Shown: positions 18,964 through 29,050, numbered from the stretch's first letter. The stretch: DNA of 64,000 nt from Roseovarius halotolerans (GCF_900172255.1 NZ_FWFU01000001.1:1356804-1420803), one strand, 5' to 3'. A program made the numbers and translations. Notes: generated from the letters alone by a model not told the origin.

Positions 18964-19616
18964 CCAAACGCCCTGCCCCGATCCGTATCGCCGTGGTCGA
19001 CGATCATCCCATGATCGCCGAGGGCATTCAGGCGATCCTCGAAAGCTATGACGATGTCGAAGTGATCGCGACGCTGTCGAACGGCAATGACATCATCGAC
19101 CAGGTCGAAACGCTGGCCCCCGACGTGATCCTGCTTGATCTCAACATGCCGGGGATCGGCGGGCTTTCGACGACCGAGATCATCCTCGAGCGCCGCCCCG
19201 AAACGCGCATCCTGATCCTCTCGATGCATGACAGTCCGGAATACATCTCTTCGGCGCTCAGTCATGGTGCAGTGGGTTACGTGCTGAAGGACGTACCGAC
19301 AGACGAGATCAAACGCGCCATCGACGCGGTGATGGCCGGGCAGCGTTATCTTTGCACCGGCGCGCAGGGCTCGCTTGAACCCTATCAGGACCCCGCGCGC
19401 GAACAGCTTACCAACCGCGAGCAGACGATCCTCCTGCAACTGGCGCAGGGGCGGTCGAACCGCGAGGTCGCCGCCGCGCTGGATATCTCGGTGCGCACGG
19501 TGGAGACGCACCGCAAGAACATCAAGCGCAAGCTGGGCATCAGTTCGACAGCGGGCCTGACCCGATACGCGTTGGAACACGGCGTCCTCCAGGGCGGCAC
19601 ACGGGTCAGCCTCTGA
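18960..19616 (+). CDS. NarL/LuxR-family response regulator
   Basis: A 218-residue two-component regulator. The receiver domain (about 6-125) contains the acidic pair in VDDHPMIAEG, the phospho-acceptor Asp in DVILLDLNMPG and the switch Lys in GYVLKDVP. The C-terminal LuxR-type helix-turn-helix runs through LTNREQTILLQLAQGRSNREVAAALDIS and SVRTVETHRKNIKRKL. The start codon overlaps the kinase stop (ATGA), so translation is coupled. It is expected to control the divergent TRAP operon, perhaps through the palindromes at 17343-17357 and 17416-17429. The ilv promoter follows 96 bases later. Confidence 0.93.
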   Translation: MTKRPAPIRIAVVDDHPMIAEGIQAILESYDDVEVIATLSNGNDIIDQVETLAPDVILLDLNMPGIGGLSTTEIILERRPETRILILSMHDSPEYISSALSHGAVGYVLKDVPTDEIKRAIDAVMAGQRYLCTGAQGSLEPYQDPAREQLTNREQTILLQLAQGRSNREVAAALDISVRTVETHRKNIKRKLGISSTAGLTRYALEHGVLQGGTRVSL

Positions 19617-19712
19617 CACCGGTAAGGATCCCGATTGCGGGCTGACCGGCCTTTCGCGCAACAAATGCAAAGATTCACCCCCGGACCGCGACATTTTTCC
19701 GTCGAATTGTGG

Positions 19713-19741
19713 TTGACGCCCCTTGCCCCCCAACCTAATGT
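19713..19741 (+). promoter_or_regulatory. Sigma-70 promoter of the ilvBH operon
   Basis: TTGACG at 19713-19718 and TAATGT at 19736-19741 are separated by exactly 17 bases. Transcription would start near 19748, about 24 bases before the leader peptide start codon, as expected for an attenuated biosynthetic operon. Confidence 0.7.
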
Positions 19742-19771
19742 CCCGCGCACGCAGCATAGGAGTCGCCTCGA

Positions 19772-19819
19772 ATGGCAACGCTTGTAGGCATTGTAGGAAA
19801 ATGGCGCATGGGCCGGTAA
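19772..19819 (+). CDS. ilv leader peptide (attenuation control ORF)
   Basis: A 15-codon frame, MATLVGIVGKWRMGR. AGGAG lies ten bases upstream of the ATG. Four of the codons at positions 4-8 are Leu, Val, Ile and Val, encoded by CTT, GTA, ATT and GTA, which are codons little used in this GC-rich genome. Branched-chain aminoacyl-tRNA shortage would stall a ribosome there. The last codons overlap the left arm of the antiterminator (19803-19812), so a ribosome that reaches the stop would block that arm. This is the expected layout of a transcription attenuator for branched-chain amino acid synthesis. Confidence 0.8.
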   Translation: MATLVGIVGKWRMGR

Positions 19820-19870
19820 CGGACACCATAACGGTACCCCATGCGCCCCCGCCAATTCGGGGGCTTTTTT
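19803..19870 (+). promoter_or_regulatory. ilv transcription attenuator (antiterminator and terminator)
   Basis: Two mutually exclusive structures are visible. The antiterminator pairs GGCGCATGGG (19803-19812) with CCCATGCGCC (19838-19847), a perfect ten-base match. The terminator pairs 19845-19851 with 19858-19864 and is followed by six Ts at 19865-19870. They share bases 19845-19847. A ribosome stalled at the Leu/Val/Ile codons leaves 19803-19812 free and favours the antiterminator. A ribosome at the stop codon covers that arm and lets the terminator form. Confidence 0.8.
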
Positions 19871-19911
19871 GTGCGTAAAACAATGAATGACGTCATGAAC
19901 GGAGCAATGCG

Positions 19912-21666
<1,755 letters not shown>

Positions 21667-21748
21667 CGCCGATGCCATGTCTGCGGCGCCCGTCCCTCTG
21701 GCCGGGCGCCACTTTCTGAATGCGCGACAAGAACAAGGAATGACTCAC

Positions 21749-22321
21749 ATGTCGGCTCTGAAAATCAAGAAAGGCTCGTCCAAGCATTCGGCCTACAACC
21801 TTCGGCCCACATTCTCGGACGAGATCGAATCTCACACGCTGGCGGTGATCGTCGACAACGAACCGGGGGTTCTGGCGCGGGTGATCGGGCTGTTCTCGGG
21901 GCGCGGCTACAATATCGACAGCCTAACCGTGGCCGAGGTGGACCATACCGGCCACATGAGCCGCATCACCATCGTCACCACCGGCACCCCGCAGGTGATC
22001 GAACAGATCAAGGCGCAGCTTGGCCGGATCGTCCCGGTTCACGAGGTGCATGATCTGACTGCCGAGGGCCGTGCGGTCGAACGCGAACTTGCCTTGCTCA
22101 AGGTGCAGGGCAGCGGCGAAAAGCGGGTCGAGGCGCTGCGCCTCGCGGATATCTTCCGCGCCAGCGTTGTGGACAGCACATTGGACAGCTTCGTTTTTGA
22201 ACTGACCGGCACGCCCGAAAAGATCGATGCCTTTGCCGAGCTCATGCGCCCGCTGGGCCTCAACGAGATCGCGCGCACCGGTGTTGCCGCCCTGCCCCGT
22301 GGCCGTATCGCCGAAGGCTGA
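21749..22321 (+). CDS. ilvN: Acetolactate synthase small (regulatory) subunit
   Basis: A 190-residue regulatory subunit (ilvN/ilvH type) that raises activity of the large subunit and confers valine feedback inhibition. The ACT domain covers about residues 22-100 (SHTLAVIVDNEPGVLARVIGLFSGRGYNIDSL), followed by the C-terminal domain with FVFELTGTPEKIDAFAELMRPLGL. The start is ATG 21749, nine bases after AAGGA; the ATG at 21740 sits directly on that ribosome site and is less suitable. It lies 82 bases after the large-subunit gene. No terminator is visible before the convergent gene that ends at 22345. Confidence 0.95.
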   Translation: MSALKIKKGSSKHSAYNLRPTFSDEIESHTLAVIVDNEPGVLARVIGLFSGRGYNIDSLTVAEVDHTGHMSRITIVTTGTPQVIEQIKAQLGRIVPVHEVHDLTAEGRAVERELALLKVQGSGEKRVEALRLADIFRASVVDSTLDSFVFELTGTPEKIDAFAELMRPLGLNEIARTGVAALPRGRIAEG

Positions 22322-22344
22322 GCTCGCGCACCTCGAGAGTATTG

Positions 22345-22719
22345 CTAGTGTGCGCTGCGCCGCACTCGCTGGCTCCGTCGCACCGGGGTTCGGGCCGCGA
22401 ACGGTACGACATTGGACCTGCCCCCACCCGTGAGGGCACGGGTATGATCGTCCGCAGGGATATTCCGAAGCGTTTCTGCAATCTCTTTCAGGGATCGGGC
22501 CAGCACGGGGTAGGCATCGCAATCGACAAGCCGGACATTGCAGATACGGCGAAATGAGGCCTCGGGATCAAGTTCGAACGCGATCACATCGCCATGCGCA
22601 AGACTGACACAGCCGGACGAGACATGATCGGGCACATGGAACGCCAGATCACCATGATCCTCGCACCAGATGACCGCATGTTCGTGACTGCGATCAGACC
22701 ACAAGACGACACCATACAT
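22345..22719 (-). CDS. Conserved hypothetical protein, 124 residues
   Basis: I do not recognise a named family. The N-terminus MYGVVLWSDRSHEHAVIWCEDHGDLAF looks like a structured beta-rich domain of about 80 residues, with two cysteines, and the C-terminal 40 residues are basic and low in complexity (RTPVRRSQRVRRSAH). ATG 22719 has AAGGG seven bases upstream, which supports a real gene. It converges with ilvN and diverges from the XRE regulator gene, from which it is separated by 223 bases containing a perfect dyad. Confidence 0.65.
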   Translation of the reverse strand: MYGVVLWSDRSHEHAVIWCEDHGDLAFHVPDHVSSGCVSLAHGDVIAFELDPEASFRRICNVRLVDCDAYPVLARSLKEIAETLRNIPADDHTRALTGGGRSNVVPFAARTPVRRSQRVRRSAH

Positions 22720-22826
22720 ATCGCACCCTTGAAAAACACAACGAAAGAAACTGAAAACCCGTTTCTAAATGGTCACGCATCTCGGGTTGACGCAAGGTAA
22801 CAACTTGTATCAGGAAGAGCCGCTTT

Positions 22827-22844
22827 TGACGCGACTTGGCGTCA
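22827..22844. promoter_or_regulatory. TGACGC-N6-GCGTCA dyad upstream of the XRE regulator gene
   Basis: TGACGC (22827-22832) and GCGTCA (22839-22844) are perfect inverted repeats with a six-base spacer, in the gap between two divergent genes. A further TGACGC half-site lies near 22789. They may form an operator for the XRE protein; inference only. Confidence 0.4.
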
Positions 22845-22942
22845 CATCACCCCGCCGCAGCGCGGAAATGCTGGATAAATTCACGGTTCTGCCCTAGCTC
22901 TATTTGGCGACACTCGCCGTTTTACCATCCGTTCTGCGGAGC

Positions 22943-23770
22943 ATGTGCCTAGTGATTAGTCCGAGTAAACCGACCTGTCCCGAACCCGATCCTTCCGAAC
23001 TGCGTGCGGTGTTCGGGCAGAACCTGCGCCATCTCAGCAAGGAGCACAGCTCGATCGCCTCGCTTTGTCGCAAGCTCGGGATCAACCGGACGCAGTTCAA
23101 CCGCTACCTGACCGGCGAGAGCTTTCCGCGCCCCGATGTGCTTCACAAGATCTGCCGCTTCTTCGGTGTCGACGCCCGTATCCTCCTGGAGCCAGTCGCC
23201 ACCATCAAGAACCCCAACGAAAGCCTGCTCGATCACCCCCAGATCAGGGCGTTTTTCGGGCGTCAGCCCGCCGAAGTGCCCGAAAGCCTGTTTCCCAGCG
23301 GCTTCTACCGCTTCATCCGGGGGAGCTTCTATTCCGAGGATCATTACGTCGTCGGTCTCGTCCATGTCACTCGCCGCTCGGGTTATACCTTCATTCGCGG
23401 CTACGAACCGTCCAAGGTGCTGGGAAATGTCGGCATCCGCATCCCCGCGCGAGAACGCGAGTATCGCGGCGTGGTCCTGCGCCAGGACGAAGGCGTCATG
23501 GCAATCACCATGCGACGCCATTCGATGTCCTGCTCCATCACTTACCTGACGCTCGAACGCATCTTTCCCGCCCCTCTCTGGGAAGGCTTCGCCGCCCGGT
23601 CCGCGCGCGAAAAACCGACCACCCGGCGCGTCGGTCGGGTCATCTACCAGCATTTGGGCGAGTCACCTTCGGCGATCCGCGCCGCCGCACGCCAAGCGGG
23701 GCTGAAGGCCGATACCGACATCCAGGCGCCGCATCTGGCCCTTCTGCGGAATCAAGAGGAATTCCGCTGA
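22943..23770 (+). CDS. XRE-type helix-turn-helix regulator
   Basis: A 275-residue DNA-binding protein. The helix-turn-helix lies at about residues 20-75 (FGQNLRHLSKEHSSIASLCRKL then GINRTQFNRYLTGESFPRPD), close to the XRE pattern. The C-terminal 180 residues form a domain without recognised motif, with SGFYRFIRGSFYSEDHYVVGLVHV and a Leu/Arg-rich end. It could bind a ligand. ATG 22943 is the best-placed start; an in-frame start at 22904 is possible. It precedes a Rieske oxygenase gene by 95 bases on the same strand and may regulate it. Confidence 0.82.
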   Translation: MCLVISPSKPTCPEPDPSELRAVFGQNLRHLSKEHSSIASLCRKLGINRTQFNRYLTGESFPRPDVLHKICRFFGVDARILLEPVATIKNPNESLLDHPQIRAFFGRQPAEVPESLFPSGFYRFIRGSFYSEDHYVVGLVHVTRRSGYTFIRGYEPSKVLGNVGIRIPAREREYRGVVLRQDEGVMAITMRRHSMSCSITYLTLERIFPAPLWEGFAARSAREKPTTRRVGRVIYQHLGESPSAIRAAARQAGLKADTDIQAPHLALLRNQEEFR

Positions 23771-23865
23771 ATCTGTCGCCTTGAGGAAAACGAGGTCGCG
23801 ATTCGTCGGTTGAACGTGTCGGTTTCCTGCTCTGCAATGGGTATCCGTACATCAGGAGACTTAAC

Positions 23866-25026
23866 ATGTCAGAGCCCGTCACCGACCTGTCCAATGTCCG
23901 CAGCAGCGTCGAACTGGCCAATGGCCTGCCCAATGCCCACTACATCGACCCCGCGATCTTCGACGAGGAAAAAGAGGCGCTCCTGTTCTCGCAATGGGCA
24001 GGGCTCGCGGTGGCCGCCGACGTGCCCGAACCGGGCGACGCGGTGCCGCTTGATTTTCTGGGCATGCCGCTCCTGCTGTTGCGCGACAAGGACGGCGCGG
24101 TGCGCGTGTTCCAGAACATCTGCCGCCATCGCGGCATGATCCTCGTGGAACAGCCCCGAAAGATCGAAGGCGCAATCCGCTGCCCCTATCATTCCTGGTG
24201 CTATTCGACCAAAGGCAACCTGGTGGCCACCCCGCATGTGGGCGGCCCCGGTCACAACACCCATCCCGCGATCCGGCGCGAAGACCTGGGGCTGATCGAA
24301 ATCCGCAGCCATATCTGGCGCGACGTGGTCTGGATCAACGTCTCGGGCGACGCGCCCGAATTCGCCGATGCCATGTCTGACGTCATCGCACGTTGGCGGG
24401 AGTTCGACCTGCCGCTCTATCACGGCGGGCATGACAGCCGCTTCACGCTCGAGGTTGCCAGCAATTGGAAACTGGCGGTCGAGAATTACTGCGAAAGCTA
24501 TCACCTGCCCTGGGTCCATCCCGGCCTCAACAGCTATTCCAAGCTGGAGGACCATTACCATATCGAGAAACCGGGCCAGTATTCCGGCCAGGGCACGATG
24601 GTCTATCGCCAGCTGACCAACGAAAACGGCGAGCGTTTCCCCGATTTTGCCGATGTCGGCGCCAAGTGGAACGAACAGGCCGAATACATCGCGGTCTATC
24701 CCAATGTCCTTCTGGGCACCCATCGCGACCACGCCTTCGCGATCATTCTCGAACCGCGCGGATGCGAGCGCACGGCCGAACATATCCACCTCTATTACTC
24801 CGTACCCGATAGCGACGAAGGGCTGCGCATGCGCAACTCACAGCTCTGGAAAACCGTTTTCGAGGAAGACATCTTTGTCGTCGAAGGCATGCAGCGCGGT
24901 CGCCACGCCAATCGTTTCGACGGCGGGCGCTTCTCACCCGTGATGGACAGCCCCACCCATTGCTTTCACGACTGGGTCGCCAGCAAGATCGACACCCACC
25001 GCGCCAGCGCAAAGGCCGCGCAATGA
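23866..25026 (+). CDS. Rieske aromatic-ring-hydroxylating-type oxygenase, alpha subunit
   Basis: A 386-residue Rieske non-heme iron oxygenase. The [2Fe-2S] motif is CRHRG near residue 87 and CPYHSWCYS near residue 107. The mononuclear iron ligands are in AVENYCESYHLPWVHPGL, giving the two His, with a later Asp expected near the C-terminus. This architecture is shared with choline, carnitine, stachydrine and phenylpropionate oxygenases; the ENYCESYH form is seen in quaternary-amine types. The substrate is not identifiable. AGGAG precedes ATG 23866. The downstream small gene overlaps its stop by four bases. No reductase is adjacent. Confidence 0.9.
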   Translation: MSEPVTDLSNVRSSVELANGLPNAHYIDPAIFDEEKEALLFSQWAGLAVAADVPEPGDAVPLDFLGMPLLLLRDKDGAVRVFQNICRHRGMILVEQPRKIEGAIRCPYHSWCYSTKGNLVATPHVGGPGHNTHPAIRREDLGLIEIRSHIWRDVVWINVSGDAPEFADAMSDVIARWREFDLPLYHGGHDSRFTLEVASNWKLAVENYCESYHLPWVHPGLNSYSKLEDHYHIEKPGQYSGQGTMVYRQLTNENGERFPDFADVGAKWNEQAEYIAVYPNVLLGTHRDHAFAIILEPRGCERTAEHIHLYYSVPDSDEGLRMRNSQLWKTVFEEDIFVVEGMQRGRHANRFDGGRFSPVMDSPTHCFHDWVASKIDTHRASAKAAQ

Positions 25027-25235
25027 AGGATCTCGACCATCGCATGATCAGCGCCCATGCCGCGCAAGATCGCATGGCCCTGATCAAGCTCTATAGCGAG
25101 GCCGCCGACAGCGTGAATGACCGGGATGCATCCTGCTTTTTCCTGACGCATGCCTACGTTTTCGCGCTCGAGGCCGGTGCCGCCGAAGCAAAGACCCTGC
25201 ATGCCCGCCTCAAGGCACAGGGGCGCGAAAGCTGA
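25023..25235 (+). CDS. Small protein, 70 residues, coupled to the Rieske gene
   Basis: MKDLDHRMISAHAAQDRMAL... is predicted to be helical, with a single Cys, and ends in TLHARLKAQGRES. It starts at ATG 25023, overlapping the oxygenase stop (ATGA), so translational coupling is likely. I do not recognise a family. Its position suggests a role with the oxygenase, for example as an accessory or stability factor, but this is inference. Confidence 0.75.
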   Translation: MKDLDHRMISAHAAQDRMALIKLYSEAADSVNDRDASCFFLTHAYVFALEAGAAEAKTLHARLKAQGRES

Positions 25236-25247
25236 CGCTGCGCCTTG

Positions 25248-26627
25248 TCAGGATGCCTCGCGCGACCTGATCCGCAACCATATCCCGTCCTTGCCGCGCA
25301 CCGTCAGATGCGCCACCGGCATCGCCGGGAGCTCGCGCACCGCCTCAAAGCGAAAGGCGCGAGCCAGCAGCGCCAAGAGCAAGACCCCTTCGATCATCGC
25401 AAAACCCGCCCCCGTACAGACCCTTTGCCCAGCGGAAAACGGCATGAAAGCGCGGCGCAGTCCCTCCCGTCCGTTGGTTGTGGCAAAGCGCGCCGGATCG
25501 AACGCGTCGGGATTGTCCCAAAGGCGCTCGTGGCGGTGCTGGTGCCAAGGGCTCAGCACGATCTGCGCACCCTTGGACACATCGCGGTTGCGGAACCGCT
25601 CGGGCTGCGTCGCCTCGCGCACCATCATCGGCACGGGCGGGTAAAGGCGCAGCGTCTCGCGGAATACGTCGCGGGTCAGGTTCAGCCGCGCGATATCGCT
25701 GAACCCCGGCGCGCCATCGGGCATGACCCTCTGCGCCTCCTCGGCCAGCTTCTCCTGCCATTCGGGATATAGCGCCAGCAGATATAGCCCCCATGCCAGC
25801 GACGAGGCGCTGGTCTCATGTCCCGCCAGAAAGAAGATCGCCACCTGGTCGACCATCTCTTCGGTATCAAACAGCGCACCCGTCACCGGGTCGGGCGTGG
25901 TCATGATCTTGGTCGCCAGATCATCCGGTGCCGTGCCCGCCTCGATCTCGGCCTTGCGCCCCGCCGTCAGCCCGGTGATCAGCGCCCGGATCGCGGCGGC
26001 GGTTTCCTTCGCGCGGCGACGGTGGAAGCGCGGAAACCAGCGCGGCAGCGGCAAGAGCGCCCCGAGGTTCAGCACTGGCTGCGCTCGCTGATGATCGCGG
26101 AACTTCTCGAACACCTGCGCCGCGACCTCGTTCTCGATCGGGATCGAAAACAATGTGCGAAAGATCACATCCGCCGTCACATGGCTGGTCTGGGCCTCAA
26201 TCTCGACAGGCGCATCGCCCTGCGCTACCAGTTTTTCCAGCCTAGCCACCGCGCTCTGACCCGCCTCCAGCATGGCCGGGAACGCGTCGCGCAACCGCCC
26301 GCCCTCGAAGGCCGGGTCGATGATCCGGCGCTGGCGTTTCCATGTCTCGCCATTGGTCACGAAAACCGAATTCCCTAGGAGCGGCGCCAGCCCCTCGCGG
26401 ATACGGTTGGATTTCGGGAAATCGTCGGGCCGTTCCTTGAGCACCAGATCAACCAGCTCGGGCTGATTGCACAGGAACGAGCGAAAGAACGGCGTCCGGA
26501 ACTCGGCCATCCAGGCGTGATAGAGCCGCGCAGGCTGCGCCGACAGCAGATCCTCGCGAAAGAGCCGCGCATAGCGCCAGAGCGACACGCGCCCCGCGCG
26601 CGCCTGCGGTTTGGGAGGAAGCGTCAT
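25248..26627 (-). CDS. Cytochrome P450
   Basis: A 459-residue soluble P450. The I-helix oxygen motif is FFLAGHETSASSLAW, the K-helix ExxR is ETLRLYPP, and the heme-binding loop is FMPFSAGQRVCTGAGFAMIEG with the Cys ligand. The family looks closer to class E bacterial P450s of fatty acid or terpene type than to CYP51, but the substrate cannot be read. The start is ATG 26627, which overlaps the stop of the upstream hydrolase gene by four bases, so the two are coupled. No ferredoxin is nearby. Confidence 0.94.
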   Translation of the reverse strand: MTLPPKPQARAGRVSLWRYARLFREDLLSAQPARLYHAWMAEFRTPFFRSFLCNQPELVDLVLKERPDDFPKSNRIREGLAPLLGNSVFVTNGETWKRQRRIIDPAFEGGRLRDAFPAMLEAGQSAVARLEKLVAQGDAPVEIEAQTSHVTADVIFRTLFSIPIENEVAAQVFEKFRDHQRAQPVLNLGALLPLPRWFPRFHRRRAKETAAAIRALITGLTAGRKAEIEAGTAPDDLATKIMTTPDPVTGALFDTEEMVDQVAIFFLAGHETSASSLAWGLYLLALYPEWQEKLAEEAQRVMPDGAPGFSDIARLNLTRDVFRETLRLYPPVPMMVREATQPERFRNRDVSKGAQIVLSPWHQHRHERLWDNPDAFDPARFATTNGREGLRRAFMPFSAGQRVCTGAGFAMIEGVLLLALLARAFRFEAVRELPAMPVAHLTVRGKDGIWLRIRSREAS

Positions 26628-27835
26628 GCCGAAACTCCACGATAGCCCGATACCGGCGTTTCGATCCGGCTGGGAGAGGCCGCGCGCCCCCGGTAACGCT
26701 CCGCCAGCGTGTCCGGCCCAGCGGTGATCTGGAAATAGTCGTAATCGCCGGGGCGATCGAAGGCGCACATATATTGAAAATGCAGTCGGAAGAACCGCCA
26801 GCGCAGCGCGCGCCAGCGCTCGGGGCTCAGCGTCTGGGTGAACGCCGCCGACACCAGCAGCGGCCAGCGCTTGTCCTCGGGCGCGACACCGCTCACGCTG
26901 ACAGGATCGCAGAGCGCAAAGGCACAGCCATCACCCGGCGCGGTCACATCGACCCATGTCAGCGCATCGCGCGCACTCAGATACTGCAGATCGCGCCGCA
27001 GCGCATGCGCGTCGGGCAGGAAAGACACCATCGGCACCACCTGCCCCAGCGACAGGAACGAGAGCACAGGCGCGCTTTGCCCCTGCCCCGGCCCACGCCC
27101 GTCACGCAGAAGCTGCGCCAGCACCGACACCGCCAGATGCGCCCCAGATGAATGCCCCACGACCAGCACCTCGTCGAGCGTCTCATCTGCCAGCGCCGCG
27201 GCAATCTCGTCGCCGAACTCCGCCATCCTGGCCTCAAGCTCCGGCGGGTTCGCGCCCCGGTGGCGCGCCGAATAGGCATAGTCATGCATCAGGTAATAGA
27301 CGAAAAAGCGGTTGTCCTTGCGCCGGAACCACTCCAGCACGAACGGCACCACCAAGAGCCCCGCCCAGGCCAGCCAGGGATTGAGCAGCGCCAACAACCG
27401 CCCCACCCCCCAGGCCAGCAACAGTGCCAGCACCAGCTGCACCAAAAGGAATCCCACCGGATACAGCGCCGCAATCAGAGGCCCCTTGCGCAACCGCATC
27501 AGCCGGAACAGCGCACCTGAAGCGATATAGGTCCAGGCCGTGCGCACCAGCAGCAGATAAGTGCCCAGAACCCCCTGATCCATGCTTTCGCGCACGATAT
27601 CGGACCAGACCAGCACCTCGAAATCGCTATGCGTCTGCTGGCCGCCGATCAGCGCATCGATCTGCCAGCCATAGCGCCCCTCCCCGGTCTTGGGTGAGAG
27701 CGTCAACTGGTAGTCCGACAGGGCGGCCTGCATCGCGCCTTCCTTGCGGTAAAGCTCGCGATAGCGGCGCGGGTGGATCGGATCATATCCGGGAATGTAG
27801 AAGACGCGCCTGCGCTGAACCCTCGAACTGGCCAA
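26624..27835 (-). CDS. Membrane-associated alpha/beta-hydrolase-like protein
   Basis: A 403-residue protein. The nucleophile elbow is GHSSGAHLAVS (about residue 224), with a Ser after GHS, as in serine hydrolases. Two hydrophobic helices (about 110-165) sit between the N-terminal part (RRRVFYIPGYDPIHPRRYREL) and the elbow, so it is probably an integral inner-membrane enzyme. The start is a TTG at 27835 with TAGGAC upstream; the conserved N-terminus rules out the next ATG. It is translationally coupled to the P450 that follows, which suggests a shared lipid-like substrate. Confidence 0.75.
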   Translation of the reverse strand: MASSRVQRRRVFYIPGYDPIHPRRYRELYRKEGAMQAALSDYQLTLSPKTGEGRYGWQIDALIGGQQTHSDFEVLVWSDIVRESMDQGVLGTYLLLVRTAWTYIASGALFRLMRLRKGPLIAALYPVGFLLVQLVLALLLAWGVGRLLALLNPWLAWAGLLVVPFVLEWFRRKDNRFFVYYLMHDYAYSARHRGANPPELEARMAEFGDEIAAALADETLDEVLVVGHSSGAHLAVSVLAQLLRDGRGPGQGQSAPVLSFLSLGQVVPMVSFLPDAHALRRDLQYLSARDALTWVDVTAPGDGCAFALCDPVSVSGVAPEDKRWPLLVSAAFTQTLSPERWRALRWRFFRLHFQYMCAFDRPGDYDYFQITAGPDTLAERYRGRAASPSRIETPVSGYRGVSA

Positions 27836-27904
27836 ACTGTCCTACCTCACGTCTCTGGCGCGCGTCGGACCGAGTCTAGCGCAGCCCTGCCGCCAGCGTA
27901 AGCC

Positions 27905-28666
27905 CTAACCCAGCACCGCCAGCGCCGGAAATGTCTCGAGAAGCCAGAAGGAAAAGGCCGAGAAGCCGCCTGTCAGCATCAGCAAGCCGATGGTCCAGAG
28001 CAGAAGGCCCATGACCCTCTCGATGCGCTCCATATGGCGCTTCATCCAGCCCATCACCCCGGCCATGCGCGGCAGGAACGCGGCCACCAGAAGGAAGGGA
28101 ACACCAAGCCCGATGGCATAGACCGCCAGCAACAGGGTGCCGCGCGCCACATTGGCCTCGCTCGCAGCCAGCGACAGGATCGCCCCCAGTTGCGGGCCGA
28201 TGCAGGGCGTCCAGCCAAAGGCAAAGGCAAGGCCCAGAACATAGGCCCCGAAGGACGACCCGCCCCGGTCGCCCACATCCATGCGCGCCTCTCGGTCAAG
28301 GAAACCGATCCGGAAGACCCCCACGAAATGGGCGCCGAAAATCATCACGATCACCCCGGCGATGGTGTTGAACCAATCCTGGTATTGCAGGAACAGGGTG
28401 CCGATGGCCGATGCGGTGAAACCCAGGAAAAGGAACACCGTCGACAGGCCCATTACGAAGAAGATCGCTGGCACCAGCGCGCTTGCGCGCGGGCGCGCAC
28501 CATCCTCGCTGTCAGTGAGATCGCTCATGGCGACGCCGCTCATATAGGCCAGGTAAGGTGGCACGATGGGCAGCACACAGGGACTGAGAAAAGAGATTAC
28601 CCCAGCCATCAGCGCGATCGCCATGGCGGGAATCAGGGCCGCATCGATGATTTCAAATCCGAACAT
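27905..28666 (-). CDS. ccdA: CcdA-type cytochrome c biogenesis thiol transporter
   Basis: A 253-residue DsbD-family membrane protein that passes reducing equivalents from thioredoxin across the inner membrane for cytochrome c maturation. The first helix carries LSPCVLPIVPPYLAYMSG with the first active-site Cys; the second is in FGWTPCIGPQLGAIL. Six hydrophobic segments are visible. ATG 28666 (MFGFEIIDAALIPAM) is the usual family start; ATG 28684 is six codons upstream. The single isolated gene is common in alphaproteobacteria. TusA-like is divergent from it, 92 bases away. Confidence 0.9.
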   Translation of the reverse strand: MFGFEIIDAALIPAMAIALMAGVISFLSPCVLPIVPPYLAYMSGVAMSDLTDSEDGARPRASALVPAIFFVMGLSTVFLFLGFTASAIGTLFLQYQDWFNTIAGVIVMIFGAHFVGVFRIGFLDREARMDVGDRGGSSFGAYVLGLAFAFGWTPCIGPQLGAILSLAASEANVARGTLLLAVYAIGLGVPFLLVAAFLPRMAGVMGWMKRHMERIERVMGLLLWTIGLLMLTGGFSAFSFWLLETFPALAVLG

Positions 28667-28758
28667 GCGCCCCGCATAATCCATCTTGCGGGCGGCGTCA
28701 CGCCACGCATTGTCACATCCTTGTGGACAGGCTGAAACAAGGCGACTATGCCGCAGCC

Positions 28759-28989
28759 ATGAACGACACCCCCGACCGCATCGACGCTCTCGGCCTGCTG
28801 TGCCCGCTTCCGGTTCTCAAGCTGCGCAAACGGCTTCAGGGGCTGGCGGCCGGGCAATCCATCGAGCTGCTGGCCGACGATCCCGCGGCAATCATCGATG
28901 TACCGCATTTCTGCGCGCAGTCCGGTCATGAACTGATGTCGGTCAGCACGCACGATGGAGCGCAGCTCTACCGCGTGCGCAAGACCTGA
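28759..28989 (+). CDS. TusA/SirA-family sulfur carrier-like protein
   Basis: A 76-residue protein with the TusA-type fold. The motif CPLPVLKLRK near residue 14 contains the sulfur-carrying Cys of the family. A second Cys is in VPHFCAQSGHEL. Start at ATG 28759 (MNDTPDRIDALGLLCPLP); the in-frame ATG 28723 would add 12 residues not typical of the family. It is divergent from ccdA and convergent with rne. Members of the family take part in tRNA 2-thiolation or sulfur metabolism; the role here is not decided by context. Confidence 0.88.
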   Translation: MNDTPDRIDALGLLCPLPVLKLRKRLQGLAAGQSIELLADDPAAIIDVPHFCAQSGHELMSVSTHDGAQLYRVRKT

Positions 28990-28996
28990 CCCCGAA

Positions 28997-29028
28997 ACGC
29001 AAAACGCCGCGCGAATGACCGCGCGGCG
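28997..29028 (-). terminator. Rho-independent terminator of rne
   Basis: On the minus strand, a perfect nine-base stem, CGCCGCGCG/CGCGCGGCG at 29005-29028 with a six-base loop, is followed by TTTTGCGTTT. It begins 22 bases after the rne stop codon. On the plus strand it follows the TusA-like gene but has no T-run in that direction. Confidence 0.75.
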
Positions 29029-29050
29029 CCTTGCAAGATATCCTCGCCTC

